A DNA stretch of 39,539 nt from Paulinella micropora. Taxonomy: Eukaryota; Cercozoa; Imbricatea; Euglyphida. Shown piece by piece: positions 22,101-31,763 of the stretch. The notes under the pieces were generated by a model that did not search any database, was not told the origin of the DNA, and was given only the letters and a program-made list of their open reading frames with translations. The position numbers were made by a program, and so were the translations under genes. The stretch lies in assembly GCA_009731375.1 (NCBI GenBank), contig BJOX01000248.1:572040-611578 (forward strand), in the 5' to 3' direction. The stretch's first letter is position 1. Each line of letters begins with the position of its first letter.

Positions 22101-24963
22101 TGCGATTGGGGCTGTATTACAACAAGAGGATGAGGAGAAGAAATTACGCCCAATCATGTTTATTAGTAGGAAGTTGTGTGCGGCGGAGAGAAACTATTGC
22201 ACAAGGCAAAGAGAGGCGTTGGCGGTAGTATGGGCCCTCAAGAGGCTCAGAGAGTATTTGTGGGGAGGACCTCAATTTACTGTCAGAACTGATCATCATA
22301 ACCTGTTATGGTTGATGAATCATGAACAGACGGGACGGCTGGCGCGGTGGCAAGCGTTCTTGTCTTGTTTCGATTTTACAATGGTCCATCTACCGGGAAA
22401 GCGAAATGTGGTCGCTGATAGCCTCTCTAGGCTAGAGTTTAACTCAGAAGTATCGGCGTTGGTGTCCACGGTGGAGATGGAAGGCTTGTCCATTGACAAG
22501 GTGTATGAGGTCAGCCACATTGAGGCGATGGAGATGGCGAGTGGAGTCCGATATGACCGCACAGATCTACGGTACAGTCCACAAGGCCCGGATCACGGGA
22601 TATGTTGTGAGCTACATACCCAGGAGGACGCTGAGTGGTCCTATGAGGTATATGAGAATGCGAAGGCGAACATAAGAGAGGAAGAGGAGACGCAGGAAGT
22701 TTATGCGGAGCCTCCTCAAGAGCGGAGAAGTGACCTAGACGATGACCCGGAAAGAATCGGGGTACGGCTAGAAGATGGTACTATCCATATAGCCTCGCCT
22801 ACCGCATGGAGGCAACAACAGGCTCAAGATCCGGAGTTTAAAGAACTGATACAGTTAAATCAGAACCCGGATGTGCTGAAGATGACGAAAGCGATCAAAG
22901 ATCAGATGAAGGAGATGGGATGGAGAGATGGTCTACTGTGGTACAAGGGCCTTCACGGTCGCTATGCGTCACAGCCGGACAAATGGACCCTTTGGGTACC
23001 GGAGAGTCTGAGACGATTTATATTTGTCGCAGCCCACAATTGCCCACTTTTGGCGCATCCGGGTCGACAACGAACTCACATGTTCGTAGCGAGGCGATTC
23101 TGGTGGAAGAAGATAAAGGGGGAGATAGATCAGGCGGTGGATGCATGCATCCCGTGCAAGATAAACAAAACACCACTGAAGGCAAATTTCGGCCTGATTG
23201 GCGAATTTCCTCTTCATGCGGCGATGTTTGAGTTTATACACATTGATCATGTGGGACCTTTCCCAGAATCGAAGGATGGTTACAAATACCTCCTCACGGC
23301 TATTGACAGAGCCACCAACTATGTGTGGATCACCCCTGTCAAAGACGTTACCGGCAAGACGACGGCCGAGGCGCTGATCGATAGGATCATCTCACAGATC
23401 GGAGTACCAAGAAAGATATGTTCTGATCGAGGCTCGGACTTTAATAACGAGGTCATCGACAAACTATCTAAGTATTACGGGATGAAATGGCAATATGTTA
23501 CTGCCTATAACCCGCGAGCAAATGGGAAAATCGAGCGGGTACACAGACCCCTCAAAGCCTCACTAAAGATGTATTGCACGAAGAAGGAGAATCAAAGAGC
23601 ATGGGTCGAGGCAGCACCATCATTTGCGTTTGCAATGAACTGTCTACCCTCTACGGCGTTAGGAGGCTCGAAGAGCTCAATCTCGCCATATCAGTTAGTA
23701 TATGGGCGTGAGCCTGATATCCCGACTTCGCTCCTTCACCCAAAAGACACTTGGGCGGATGCGGATGAGTTGTTTGGGATGAGACTTAGAGTGAAGATGG
23801 AGGCGGAACAAATAGTCAGGGCGCATAGAGAGGCGGAGCGCCGAAAGACTGATGCTGAAGGGGTGCGACAAGCGCACTTGGATCAGATCAAGTTCCAGGT
23901 CGGGGATATTGTACTATTGTACCATCCTCAAGTCCCGAAGGGAGTCAGCTCTAAGCTGTTCACTCACTGGAAAGGACCTTATCAGATTATGGAACAGACG
24001 GGACCTCTGAATTACAAGATCAGGGGTAGAGGGAAGGTGCAAATTGTGAATGTAAGAAGGCTGATTAAGTATGATCCCTTCTTACTGGAAGATGAATCCG
24101 TTGAGGAGGCGTTAAAACGGATGAAGGATGATTTCAAAGAGGTGCCGCCCATCCACAAGGAGGCTGGCATAGACCAAGACGATGCTTATCGGGCACCGAT
24201 AGCTGAGAAGGAGGAGAGTGAGGTGGACAGCAAGGAGAAGACTGACCGCATAAGCGCGGTGGGGACTCAGTCCAAGTCTCCGCGAGAGCATAGCGGAAAG
24301 AAGGAGAAGATCACAGAGGCGCAGCTAAGGAGAGCGCGGAATGATCTTATCAACGACCAACCGAGGAAGGCGATGAGGTCGATGAGATCAAAGGACGTCC
24401 ACCAGGAGGAGGAGGGGACGGACACTGACCCAAACGCGGGCAACGTTGAGATTGTCCATGAGCGATGGAAGGAAGGCGATGCGATAGCAACCATCGCATG
24501 GGTGAAAAATGTTTTCTATCTGATGAGACCAGCGGAACAACATGTCGCTGATGACACTCTCTCAGACTTATACTTGATGCGGGTCGTGGCGGTCCCACGA
24601 CAGATGCGTGTCACACGGACACTCAAAATATCATCAGCCGCAAAGATAGTACAACCGATACTCCAGTTCTGGAGAAGTATGGACCCGGTTGAGGATCCAA
24701 AGGCAAGACATTATCTGCCAGTATATAAAGACGCAAAAAGTCTCGAGACATGGGATGATACAATTACTCCCAGAGACAAGGATTACACTGCGTGGACCAT
24801 TCAGACACTGCCAAGAGGAGTGCTTGATGTCCCTTTTGAATTATCGTTGGGCGGAATCCCTAATAAGATCTGGGACATTCTCGAACAGTCAAAGTTCGAT
24901 CTGACTTTTGTTGGTGGTCCTCCACCAGGCAAAGAAATCCGCGCCAGACGACGAAGGCAGTGA
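19150..24963 (+). CDS. pol: Pol polyprotein: protease-like, RT, RNase H, integrase
   Basis: Residues are numbered from 19183. A coiled-coil-like stretch (about 123-150) precedes a retropepsin-like domain (about 160-280) with NDTM at 178-181 where D-T/S-G is expected, and ILLSYD later. A spacer of about 350 residues without known motifs follows. RT starts near 660 and has YSVIDLKNGFWQIP (motif A), LPMGLKQAP (motif B) and YIDD at 815-818, with an unusual extra stretch of about 20 residues just before YIDD. RNase H contains VVDTDASK (D967). Integrase has an H-H-C-C zinc site (HNCPLLAH...CIPC) and D1355, D1415, E1451, an exact D-x59-D-x35-E triad, followed by a GPY motif (1598-1600). About 300 further residues have no chromodomain or known fold. 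The frame opens at 19150 after a TGA; 19183 is GTG and the first ATG is 19330 (residue 50), so initiation is unclear. Confidence 0.95.
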   Translation: MEGEEERKEKTVKFNSKVTVLSNAVVQTGPTLPLCENKDVGTQRLQPQGSLIPVHTSRLPMITDANRKARLAMEARRPMADVSPRPSKQPRTDSMSTVAAGGEQKDNVCTQVPQDNVAQIVNAPVPQNNKNVNEVKQEEKKEELKNLETRLQNLERKVLVLAANIHRPDALCYTELYCETLKTILKVGNDTMANINIVGRKFFNRYRDWVDGNMKKSTGTLKGVSSRTDITGIITLTFKLKSARVYRMDLYVVPGYHGSILLSYDQLATMGAVIDCAARRVIYGVKRGEENDIDPFNATDSYEAYELSLATDHKKMAIAHEALEVYVHPHVVRPDELSWTDNWESQVCTVTVPTCHWDKKSIDDLIEKRKEEIICVAQRSPSLARFAEGVGTDVHITNGYCFHAKVGEEKREAFVPRRTGRIPDTPPETIKSFITDFWGDEPTWPRSLSEVKKCLRTLFENNKPYTIILPYNEKAIWAQEIRDRLIDHPIPVPSRKQQLVVACRMGTREQSSAYKRKLRDLDKLKLIPQAFTCFDGFYTRKAPLQYARLIDMLVELGKDDEPDTVTYEKTGLDDVSEEDLGLEEDREPLKQHKQMSDEDFQEAARKILEEGVGTEKEKELLKAKLEANKEIFDPPHAGGVKPEDFTAVIYKIPGAEPSPAPRRANLSIHEAKIAEELARQLLNEDFIERSTSPIVSQPRIVPKPGGEWRLTVNYARVNKVLEEERNPLPTLEEGRRVLRNAKFYSVIDLKNGFWQIPLEEKSRWLTAFVVGMEIYQWKVLPMGLKQAPGLFQKAMQKMLSSQYDDLSDGGFMRRRGQKAGEYAFCYIDDIIVYSNTMEEHIDHLSDIFRRIGAFGLKCNLKKCQLAKTSVTYLGYEISHNRVSISKEKREEIMNRPIPKNRIELHSFLAMAHYYSQFIPDWGATRAKLEKMIDFGDFEKWGEEALQAFHALKDLIYKDPKDGGLVLTMPDFTKQFVVDTDASKFAIGAVLQQEDEEKKLRPIMFISRKLCAAERNYCTRQREALAVVWALKRLREYLWGGPQFTVRTDHHNLLWLMNHEQTGRLARWQAFLSCFDFTMVHLPGKRNVVADSLSRLEFNSEVSALVSTVEMEGLSIDKVYEVSHIEAMEMASGVRYDRTDLRYSPQGPDHGICCELHTQEDAEWSYEVYENAKANIREEEETQEVYAEPPQERRSDLDDDPERIGVRLEDGTIHIASPTAWRQQQAQDPEFKELIQLNQNPDVLKMTKAIKDQMKEMGWRDGLLWYKGLHGRYASQPDKWTLWVPESLRRFIFVAAHNCPLLAHPGRQRTHMFVARRFWWKKIKGEIDQAVDACIPCKINKTPLKANFGLIGEFPLHAAMFEFIHIDHVGPFPESKDGYKYLLTAIDRATNYVWITPVKDVTGKTTAEALIDRIISQIGVPRKICSDRGSDFNNEVIDKLSKYYGMKWQYVTAYNPRANGKIERVHRPLKASLKMYCTKKENQRAWVEAAPSFAFAMNCLPSTALGGSKSSISPYQLVYGREPDIPTSLLHPKDTWADADELFGMRLRVKMEAEQIVRAHREAERRKTDAEGVRQAHLDQIKFQVGDIVLLYHPQVPKGVSSKLFTHWKGPYQIMEQTGPLNYKIRGRGKVQIVNVRRLIKYDPFLLEDESVEEALKRMKDDFKEVPPIHKEAGIDQDDAYRAPIAEKEESEVDSKEKTDRISAVGTQSKSPREHSGKKEKITEAQLRRARNDLINDQPRKAMRSMRSKDVHQEEEGTDTDPNAGNVEIVHERWKEGDAIATIAWVKNVFYLMRPAEQHVADDTLSDLYLMRVVAVPRQMRVTRTLKISSAAKIVQPILQFWRSMDPVEDPKARHYLPVYKDAKSLETWDDTITPRDKDYTAWTIQTLPRGVLDVPFELSLGGIPNKIWDILEQSKFDLTFVGGPPPGKEIRARRRRQ

Positions 24964-25451
24964 CAAAGAAACTATTTTTCTTTATGCGTCTCAAATAAAC
25001 TGATTGATTGCCCACGGCGTATCATGATTTGATCATGCATCATCAGTTATCAATATGAATATTAAAAAGACTCAGTGATATAACTTGGCATTCGATCGCA
25101 ACATACGAGTGCGAAAGGTCGATCGACAATGATACTACACCGCATACGGGGATCGCTAGTGTATTGAGCGATGGTGTTCCCGGGTATGATCCTTTCCAAG
25201 CCCTGGGATGATGTTCTCGAAAATGAAATGTTCTCTGAAACTTTCATTAAATTATTTTTTACGATAGATTATATACTGTCGTACCTGAGCACGGTCAATC
25301 TCTACTTGTGTCGGTATATCGCAGGGTCGGGTACATACATCTCGACTTCTGATATAGTTATTAGGACTGGCCCCTTAATACCATATCATAAGATATCCGC
25401 CTTATACAAGGGTATGTCATTAAAAAAGACAATGTACTTACGATCTCCATG

Positions 25452-25454
<3 letters not shown>
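24964..25454. other. 3' non-coding region of the Ty3-type element, first part
   Basis: Sequence after the pol stop. AATAAA at 24994-24999 resembles a polyadenylation signal, but it lies outside the LTR. A 95-codon open frame at 25171-25458 has no recognisable motif. I see no env-like or accessory gene. Confidence 0.6.
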
Positions 25455-25499
<45 letters not shown>

Positions 25500-25765
25500 G
25501 TGCTTCTCTGTCAATGGCTGATGCATTTCTGCACATGCGCCTCCATCGTCTCACCCGTGAGGGGAGTACGAAGAATTGACGATAAGCTCTAATGACACCC
25601 CCGCAAGGGCAGTTCCAACACTTCCAGACGGACCGGTATGTTCAATGAAAATACTGGTCCAGACGGACCGGTATGTTCAATGAAAATACTGGTGGCACCG
25701 ACGGGAATCGAACTGGCGACAGGGCCCAGATGGTAGAACTTGACCACTGGGCTATCACGGTGTCC
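25455..25765 (-). mobile_element. tRNA-derived SINE with (ATT)n tail
   Basis: Read on the minus strand, 25765 down to about 25693 resembles a degenerate tRNA. A-box TAGCCCAGTGG (25754-25744) fits the RNA polymerase III consensus, and B-box GTTCGATTCCC (25713-25703) follows 30 bases later. A body of about 190 bases follows, including a 35-bp tandem duplication, and ends in (ATT)n at 25499-25455. Head, body and simple 3' tail make a classic SINE, which is non-autonomous and moved by a LINE. No clear target duplication is visible because both flanks are AAT-rich. A plain tRNA pseudogene is the alternative; the tail and body argue against it. Confidence 0.75.
25703..25754 (-). promoter_or_regulatory. 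Internal Pol III promoter (A and B boxes) of the SINE
   Basis: A-box complement CCACTGGGCTA at 25744-25754 and B-box complement GGGAATCGAAC at 25703-25713 on the plus strand. Both are close to the eukaryotic tRNA promoter consensus. Confidence 0.75.
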
Positions 25766-26099
25766 AAAAGAATAATAATAATAATAATGATAATGATAAG
25801 AAGAAGAAGTAGATCAAAGGGGGAATCGTACTACAGCACCACGTTGTTTGTATTTTTATTAATAGTACGTTTGTTCTTGACATACTGCCTAGAAAAAAAA
25901 AGAGATTGAGGGGAAGGAGTTCAAAATTTACAAGAAAGGCTAGAGAATCCGCTTTGACGTGCCGTATGAGGATATATTTATCGTCTTTTAGCGTCTATCC
26001 GTTGGTCGATGCGCTGTGTGGCATGACTCCATAGCGCATACTATTTGCAGAAAGAAATCAGAAGGTGTATGACGAAAATGCTATTTCCGTCATAAAATC
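25766..26099. other. 3' non-coding region of the Ty3-type element, second part
   Basis: Begins with short AAT/GAT/AAG repeats (25770-25810), then complex sequence with no recognisable gene up to the polypurine tract. Confidence 0.55.
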
Positions 26100-26108
26100 G
26101 GGAGGGGG
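26100..26108 (+). promoter_or_regulatory. Polypurine tract
   Basis: GGGAGGGGG lies three bases upstream of the 3' LTR TG. This is the expected position and composition for the plus-strand primer of an LTR retrotransposon. Confidence 0.85.
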
Positions 26109-26111
26109 TAC

Positions 26112-26347
26112 TGTAGGCATCATCCCGGATAGCCGGTAAAAAGTACCTTTTCCTGGTGACAGGTGCACCAGCTTGTTTTTCAGTATTATTTGTCCGGATT
26201 GGACCTGATGCCATTTTATTCCTGGTTTGTTGCAGTTTTCCTTTTTGGCTTCGCTGAGCTAATATAACGAGACATCATTCTCATTTTTTGAGGACTGTGT
26301 TTGGTTGTATTACCGACTTTTTACGAGCTATCGTTGCGGGCATTACA
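26112..26347 (+). repeat. 3' LTR of Ty3-type copy 1
   Basis: 236 bp from TGTAGGCATC to GGGCATTACA, nearly identical to the copy 2 LTR at 30740-30976. Small differences (CATCATCCC versus CATCACCCCCC, GTTGCGGGC versus GTTGGGGGC) show modest age or element diversity. Confidence 0.93.
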
Positions 26348-26825
26348 AATAACTTCAAGTTGAATAACGTTTAATCATCTCGTTGAATAACGTTTAATCA
26401 TCTAATATTGAATAGTATGAGAGAGAGCCTCGGAGAGAGAGAGAGAGCCGAGAGAGAGAGAGAGAGAGCCGAGAGAGAGAGAGAGAGAGCCGAGAGAGAG
26501 AGAGAGAGAGAGAGACGAGAGAAAGAGACAGAGAGAGAGACAGAGATAGAGAGAGAGGAAGAGCCTGACTCAGTGAGAGAGAGAGAGAGATGCATAAAGA
26601 CATACATACATACATACCTACATACATACATGACATACATTCATACATTCATCAGTGACATACATACATACATACATACATACATACATACATACATACA
26701 TCTTTTCCTACCTACCTACCTACCTACCTACCTGCCTACCTACCTGCCTACCTGCTAACTCCCTACCTACCTACCTACCTACCTAGCTAGGAGTGCACGC
26801 GAGAAAGAGTGTGTGTGTGTGTTTA

Positions 26826-26868
<43 letters not shown>

Positions 26869-27094
26869 AAAAGAGAGAGAGAGAGAGAGAGTAGAGAGAT
26901 AGAGAGGGAGAGAGAGAGAGAGGGAGAGAGAGAGAGAGACATATATACAGACATACATGCATACATACATATATACAGACAGACATACATACATACATAC
27001 ATACATACATAGATATATACATAAATACATACATACATACATACATACACACATACATACATACATACATACATACATACATGATGCATCATGC

Positions 27095-27126
<32 letters not shown>

Positions 27127-27427
27127 CCATTCATACATATGTACATGCATACATACAGGAATACATGCATACATGCATACATGCATGCATAAATACATAC
27201 ATGCATGCATACATACATACATACATACATACCTATTTAGAGAGAGAGAGAGAGAGATACATACATACATACATACATACATACATGCATACATGCATAC
27301 ATACATACATACATACATACATATACATACATACATAAATACATACATGTTTTCCTACCTTTTAACCAACCAACCAACCAACCTACCTACCTACCTACCT
27401 ACCTATATAACTATCTAACTATCTATC

Positions 27428-27458
<31 letters not shown>

Positions 27459-27497
27459 CTATCTATCTGCCTGTCTGTCTGTCTGTCTATCTATCTG

Positions 27498-27547
<50 letters not shown>

Positions 27548-27640
27548 ATCTATCTATCTATATAGAAAGAGAGAAAGAGAGAGAGAGAGAGAGAGACAGA
27601 GAGAGAGAGTGAGCGAGAGAGACGCAGGGAGAGAGAGAGA
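26348..27640. repeat. Mosaic of (GA)n, (CATA)n, (CTAC)n and (TCTA)n microsatellites
   Basis: After 60 bases of the TTGAATAACGTTTAATC repeat come (GA)n at about 26416-26590, (CATA)n to 26700, (CTAC)n at 26707-26785, (TG)n and (GA)n at 26807-26940, (CATA)n at 26945-27350 with a short GA interruption at about 27239-27257, then CCAA/CTAC and (TCTA)n to about 27560, then (GA)n. Open frames here are low-complexity artefacts. Confidence 0.93.
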
Positions 27641-28007
27641 GGAAGAAGAAGAAGAAGAAGAAGAAGAAGAAGAAGAAGAAGAAGAAGAAGAAGAAGAAGA
27701 AGAAGAAGAAGAAGAAGAAGAAGAAGAAGAAGATCAAGAAGAAGAAGAACAAGAAGAAGAAGAAGAACAAGAAGAAGAACAAGAAGAAGAAGAAGGAGAG
27801 AGAGACACAGGGAGAGAGAGAGAGGAGGAGGAAGAAGAAGAAGAAGAAGAAGAAGAAGAAGAAGAAGAAGAAGAAGAAGAAGAAGAAGAAGAAGGAGGAG
27901 GAGGAGGAGGAGGAGGAGGAGAGAGAGAGAGAGGAGAGAGAGATGAGAGAGAGAGAGAAAGATGGGGTGAGATTGAGGTGTGTGTGTGTGAGAGAGAGAG
28001 AGCGTAA
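27641..28007. repeat. (GAA)n purine-rich tract
   Basis: About 260 bases of (GAA)n with CAA interruptions and two GA-rich breaks, ending in (GGA)n, (GA)n and a short TG run. It is almost purely purine on the plus strand, so it can in principle form a triplex. Poly-Glu and poly-Phe open frames arise from it. Confidence 0.93.
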
Positions 28008-28420
28008 TAGTAAAGTTCCGTTAAGGGAAAAGAATAACAAGAATAAAAAGGTAAGAGGAAAGAATAGAGAGGAGCACAGGAAGAAAGCTAGCAAACAAAC
28101 AGGATAGGAAGCTGAAGAAGGACAAGAAAAAAAGGGAGGAATGACGTACAAAGTCAAGAAGGAACAAGAAAGAGAAGAAACAAAAAAGGAGATGAAGGAG
28201 TAAAGGAAGGTCCAAGGAAGTAGGAAGAAAAGGAGGGAAATAGACAGACCGACACTGGGATAGACAGAACAGACAGACAGAGCAGACAGAACAGACAGAA
28301 CAGACAGACAGACAGAACAGACAGACAGAACAGGCAGACAGAGCAGACAGACAGAGCAGATAACAGACAGACAGAACAGAACAGAACAGAACAGACAAAA
28401 AAGAACAGAAGAATTTTCGC
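28008..28420. repeat. Purine-rich DNA and (ACAG)n microsatellite
   Basis: 28020-28240 is A- and G-rich sequence. 28240-28400 consists of ACAG and AACAG units. Open frames on minus are Leu/Ser/Cys-rich translations of the repeat. Confidence 0.85.
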
Positions 28421-28810
28421 AAACATAATTGTGTGCTTGAAATTTTAATGTTCCTGGGCTAGGTGTCAGCCTGGAAAATTCCGACATCAGTACTGACCTC
28501 ACTTATGTTTATTATGACAAATGCTGCGATTTTTGCAAAAAGCGAAAGATTGCAGAGGAAGTTACAGAAGCAGATGGAATGAAAAGGCATGTCTCTGCCT
28601 GAGCAAAAATTTTCCAAAGTCCTAGGCGAGCAAAGGTTCCGTAAAAGCGATGTTTTTTGAGAGCCGCAAGAATCGGCTCAGAAAAGTTAGCGAAGAAATT
28701 TAGGCCTCTTTTGGAAACCTTCCCTTGTGTGGGTGTGCCTGTGAAATTCATAGACTTGGAAAAAAATTACTGCAGGAACTTTTTATTTCTTTTATTTTTT
28801 GCCTACAAAA
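28421..28810. other. Non-repetitive island between microsatellites
   Basis: About 390 bases of complex sequence. An open frame of 79 codons on minus (28512-28751) has no recognisable motif and no paralogue in the window. It could be a piece of a mobile element, but I cannot support any call. Confidence 0.5.
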
Positions 28811-28843
<33 letters not shown>

Positions 28844-29277
28844 ATTTGAGAGAGATAGAGAGTGTGTGTGAGAGAGAGAGAGTGTGTGTGTGTGTGTGTG
28901 TGTCACTGTCTGCCTGTCTGTCTGTCTCTCTGTCTTTCCGTCTTTCTGTCTCTCTGTCTCTCTGTCTCAGACTATAGCTAGTACTGTCTGTCTGTCTGTC
29001 TGTCTCAGACAGTCCGTCCGTCTGTCTGTCTGTGCTGTCTGTCTGTCTGTCTGTCTGCCTGCCTGTCTGTCTGTCTGCCTGTCTGTCTATGTGTGTGTGT
29101 GTGTGTGTGTCTGTTTGTGTGTGTTTGTCTGTGTGTGTGTGTGTGTGTCTGTCTGTCTCTCTGTCTGCCTGTCTGTCTATCTGTGTATGTATGCTATGTA
29201 TGTATGTATGTATGTTTGTATGTATGTTTGTATGTACATACATATGTATATATGTATGTATTTATGTATTTATGTAC

Positions 29278-29308
<31 letters not shown>

Positions 29309-30309
29309 CATATGTATGTATGTATGTATGTCTAGTATGTATGTATGTATGTATGTATGTATGCATGCATGCAGGCAGGCATGCTTGCAAGTACTCATGC
29401 ATGCATGTATGTATGTATGTGTATGTATGTATGCATGTATGTATGTATGTATGTATGCATGTATGTATATATGTATGTATGTATGTATGTATGCATGTAT
29501 GCATGTATGCTTGCATACATGCACACATGCATCATGCATGCATGTATGTATGTTATGTATGTTATGTATGTATGTATGTATGTATGTATGTATGTATTAT
29601 GTGTGTATGTATATATGTATATATGTTTGTATGCATGTATGTATGCATGTATGTATGTGTGTGTATGCATGGATGCATGCATACATACATGTATACAGAC
29701 ATACACATACACACATACACACATACATACATACATACATACATAATACATACATAATACATACATACATACATACATACATACATACATACTTCGGGGG
29801 GGAGGGCTCAGTTACTCACATACATACATACATACATACATGCATACATACATACATACATACATACATACATACATTCATACATACATTCATACATACA
29901 TGCATACATACATACATACATACATACATACCTACATACCTACATACATACATAAAACGTACATTTATATACTTACATATATATATACATACATACATAC
30001 ATACACACACACACATACACACATGCATGCATGCATGTATGTATGTATGTATGCATGCATGCATGTATGCATGTATGTATGTATGTAGGTATGTATGCAT
30101 ATGCATGAATGCATGCATGTATGTATGTATGTATGTATGTATTCATGTATTTATGTATGTATGTATGTATGCATGTATGTATGTATGTTTGTATGTATGT
30201 ATGTATGTATGTATGTCTTGTGTGTGTGTGTGTATGTATATATGTATGTATGCATTTATGTATGTATGTATGCATGCATGCATGCATGTATGTATGTATG
30301 TATGTATAT

Positions 30310-30340
<31 letters not shown>

Positions 30341-30708
30341 GTGTGTATGTATGTGTGTATGTATGCATGTATGTATGTATGTATGTATGTATGTGTGTAT
30401 GTATGTATGTATGTATGTATGCATGCATGCATGCATGCATCATGCATGCATGTATGTATGTATGTATGTATGCATGTATGTATGTATGCATGTATGCATG
30501 CAATCATGTATGTATGTATGTATGTATGTGAATGGTGTATGTATGTATGTATGTATGTGTGTATGTATGTATGTATGTATGTATATATATGTATCATGGT
30601 ATGTATGTGTATGTATGTGTATGTATGCATGTATGCATGCATGTATGCATGTATGCATGTATGTATGTATGTATGTATGTAGGTATGAGGTATGTAGGTA
30701 TATAGGTA
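28811..30708. repeat. (TG)n, (GA)n, (CTGT)n and (TATG)n/(CATA)n microsatellites with orientation switches
   Basis: (TG)n and (GA)n at 28811-28905, CTGT/TCTG units to about 29180, (TATG)n to about 29675, then the complementary phase (CATA)n to about 30015 with a short G-rich break at 29792-29810, then (TATG)n again to about 30708. The phase switches occur at self-complementary ATGCATGCAT stretches. Long open frames on both strands are artefacts of the stop-free repeat. Confidence 0.95.
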
Positions 30709-30739
30709 AATACTTGAACTTGATTCGGTCCGGTACGGT

Positions 30740-30976
30740 TGTAGGCATCACCCCCCGGATAGCCGGTAAAAAGTACCTTTTCCTGGTGACAGGTGCACCA
30801 GCTTGTTTTTCAGTATTATTTGTCCGGATTGGACCTGATGCCATTTTATTCCTGGTATGTTGCCGTTTTCCTTTTTGGCTTCACTGAGCTAATACAACGA
30901 GACATCATTCTCATTCTTGAGGACTGTGTTTGGTTGTATTACCGACTTTTTTCGAGCTATCGTTGGGGGCATTACA
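30740..30976 (+). repeat. 5' LTR of Ty3-type copy 2
   Basis: 237 bp, TGTAGGCATC to GGGCATTACA. It is the only uninterrupted 5' LTR in the window and served to define the insertion in copy 1. It is followed by the same TTTGGAGTCCACATCAC. Confidence 0.94.
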
Positions 30977-31763
30977 TTTGGAGTCCACATCACTAGGGTG
31001 ATTTCTTTCTGCTTTGCCACACAGGCAACAGAGTGAATTTTCACTGACCTGTCTCACACGGGGACGTCAGACGAAAACAAATACTCCAACACAGCTCCCT
31101 CATAACTCTTTCACAAAACAAATAATTTGATTGGTCTCAAGCAGGTGTCTCGTACCCTCTAGCCCAATCAGTATCTGTGTGCTCACAAGGAGACATCAGA
31201 TACAAACTCTCTGTCGTTCTCAGTGCTGTTCTCACAGAAACCAAGAAGAAGGAGGCGGACAGAAGAGTGAAGGAACACACACAAAACACAAACAAGCATA
31301 GGGATAGGAGCACAACACTCTACTCTTCTGATTTGTGCATTTATCTGCATTATCTCACACATACGTCAGAGTATTTTTGCAAATCTCTGATCGTTTTCTA
31401 AAGGTAGATCTAAGAACCTATCCGATCGACTGTCGACTTCTCAAGTAGAGCTTTTCTAGCTTCTCTATTACTATTTGTGTGTAGGTGCAAGTGCCTCATA
31501 CTAGATACAATATAGAAAAGAAGGAGGAGAAAGTAATCTGAGTAAGGATAACAAGAAATCTGAGAAAGTCTCAAAGACTATTTTTCTCAAACAAAAACAA
31601 ACATACAAACAGTGTTTCATAGAGGACAGCGAATCTCACTCTACCATCTCTATTAGTTTCTCTCTTCACTAGTCAATCGACTGAAGGAGGAACAGAACAC
31701 AAACGAACAAAAACCAAACATAGGAGCTGACACTGTCCTGCTGTTAATTACTACTACGACATC
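30977..31763 (+). other. Leader of Ty3-type copy 2
   Basis: Nearly identical to the leader of copy 1, with a few substitutions and short indels (for example an inserted CAGTG near 31220). No coding feature is supported. Confidence 0.8.

Larger units (their letters stand above)
13802..26347 (+). mobile_element. Ty3/gypsy-type LTR retrotransposon, copy 1, full length
   Basis: The boundaries are TG...CA LTRs: the 5' LTR at 13802-15692 (split by an insertion) and the 3' LTR at 26112-26347. AATA at 13798-13801 and again at 26348-26351 is the likely 4-bp target duplication, although in AT-rich DNA a chance match is possible. Internal order is primer-binding region, 0.79-kb leader, gag, pol (protease, RT, RNase H, integrase), 1.1-kb 3' non-coding region and polypurine tract. 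Integrase after RT/RNase H defines the Ty3/Metaviridae order. Without the nested insertions the element is about 10.6 kb, which is large for the group. Both ORFs are intact, so it was recently active or under selection. No envelope-like ORF is visible. Confidence 0.93.

Noticed and set aside
24964-26099. An envelope or other third ORF downstream of pol
   Set aside because: The longest frame is about 95 codons with no signal peptide or membrane segment typical of an envelope protein. Part of the region is an antisense SINE.
27558-28502. 314-codon minus-strand frame with poly-Phe, Leu and Ser, resembling a membrane protein
   Set aside because: It is the translation of (GAA)n, (GA)n and (ACAG)n tracts. 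The hydrophobicity comes from TTC/TCT repeats.
28884-30887. 667-codon plus-strand open frame rich in Cys, Val, Met and Tyr
   Set aside because: Same cause: TG, CTGT, TATG and CATA microsatellites. Its end runs into the retrotransposon LTR at 30740.
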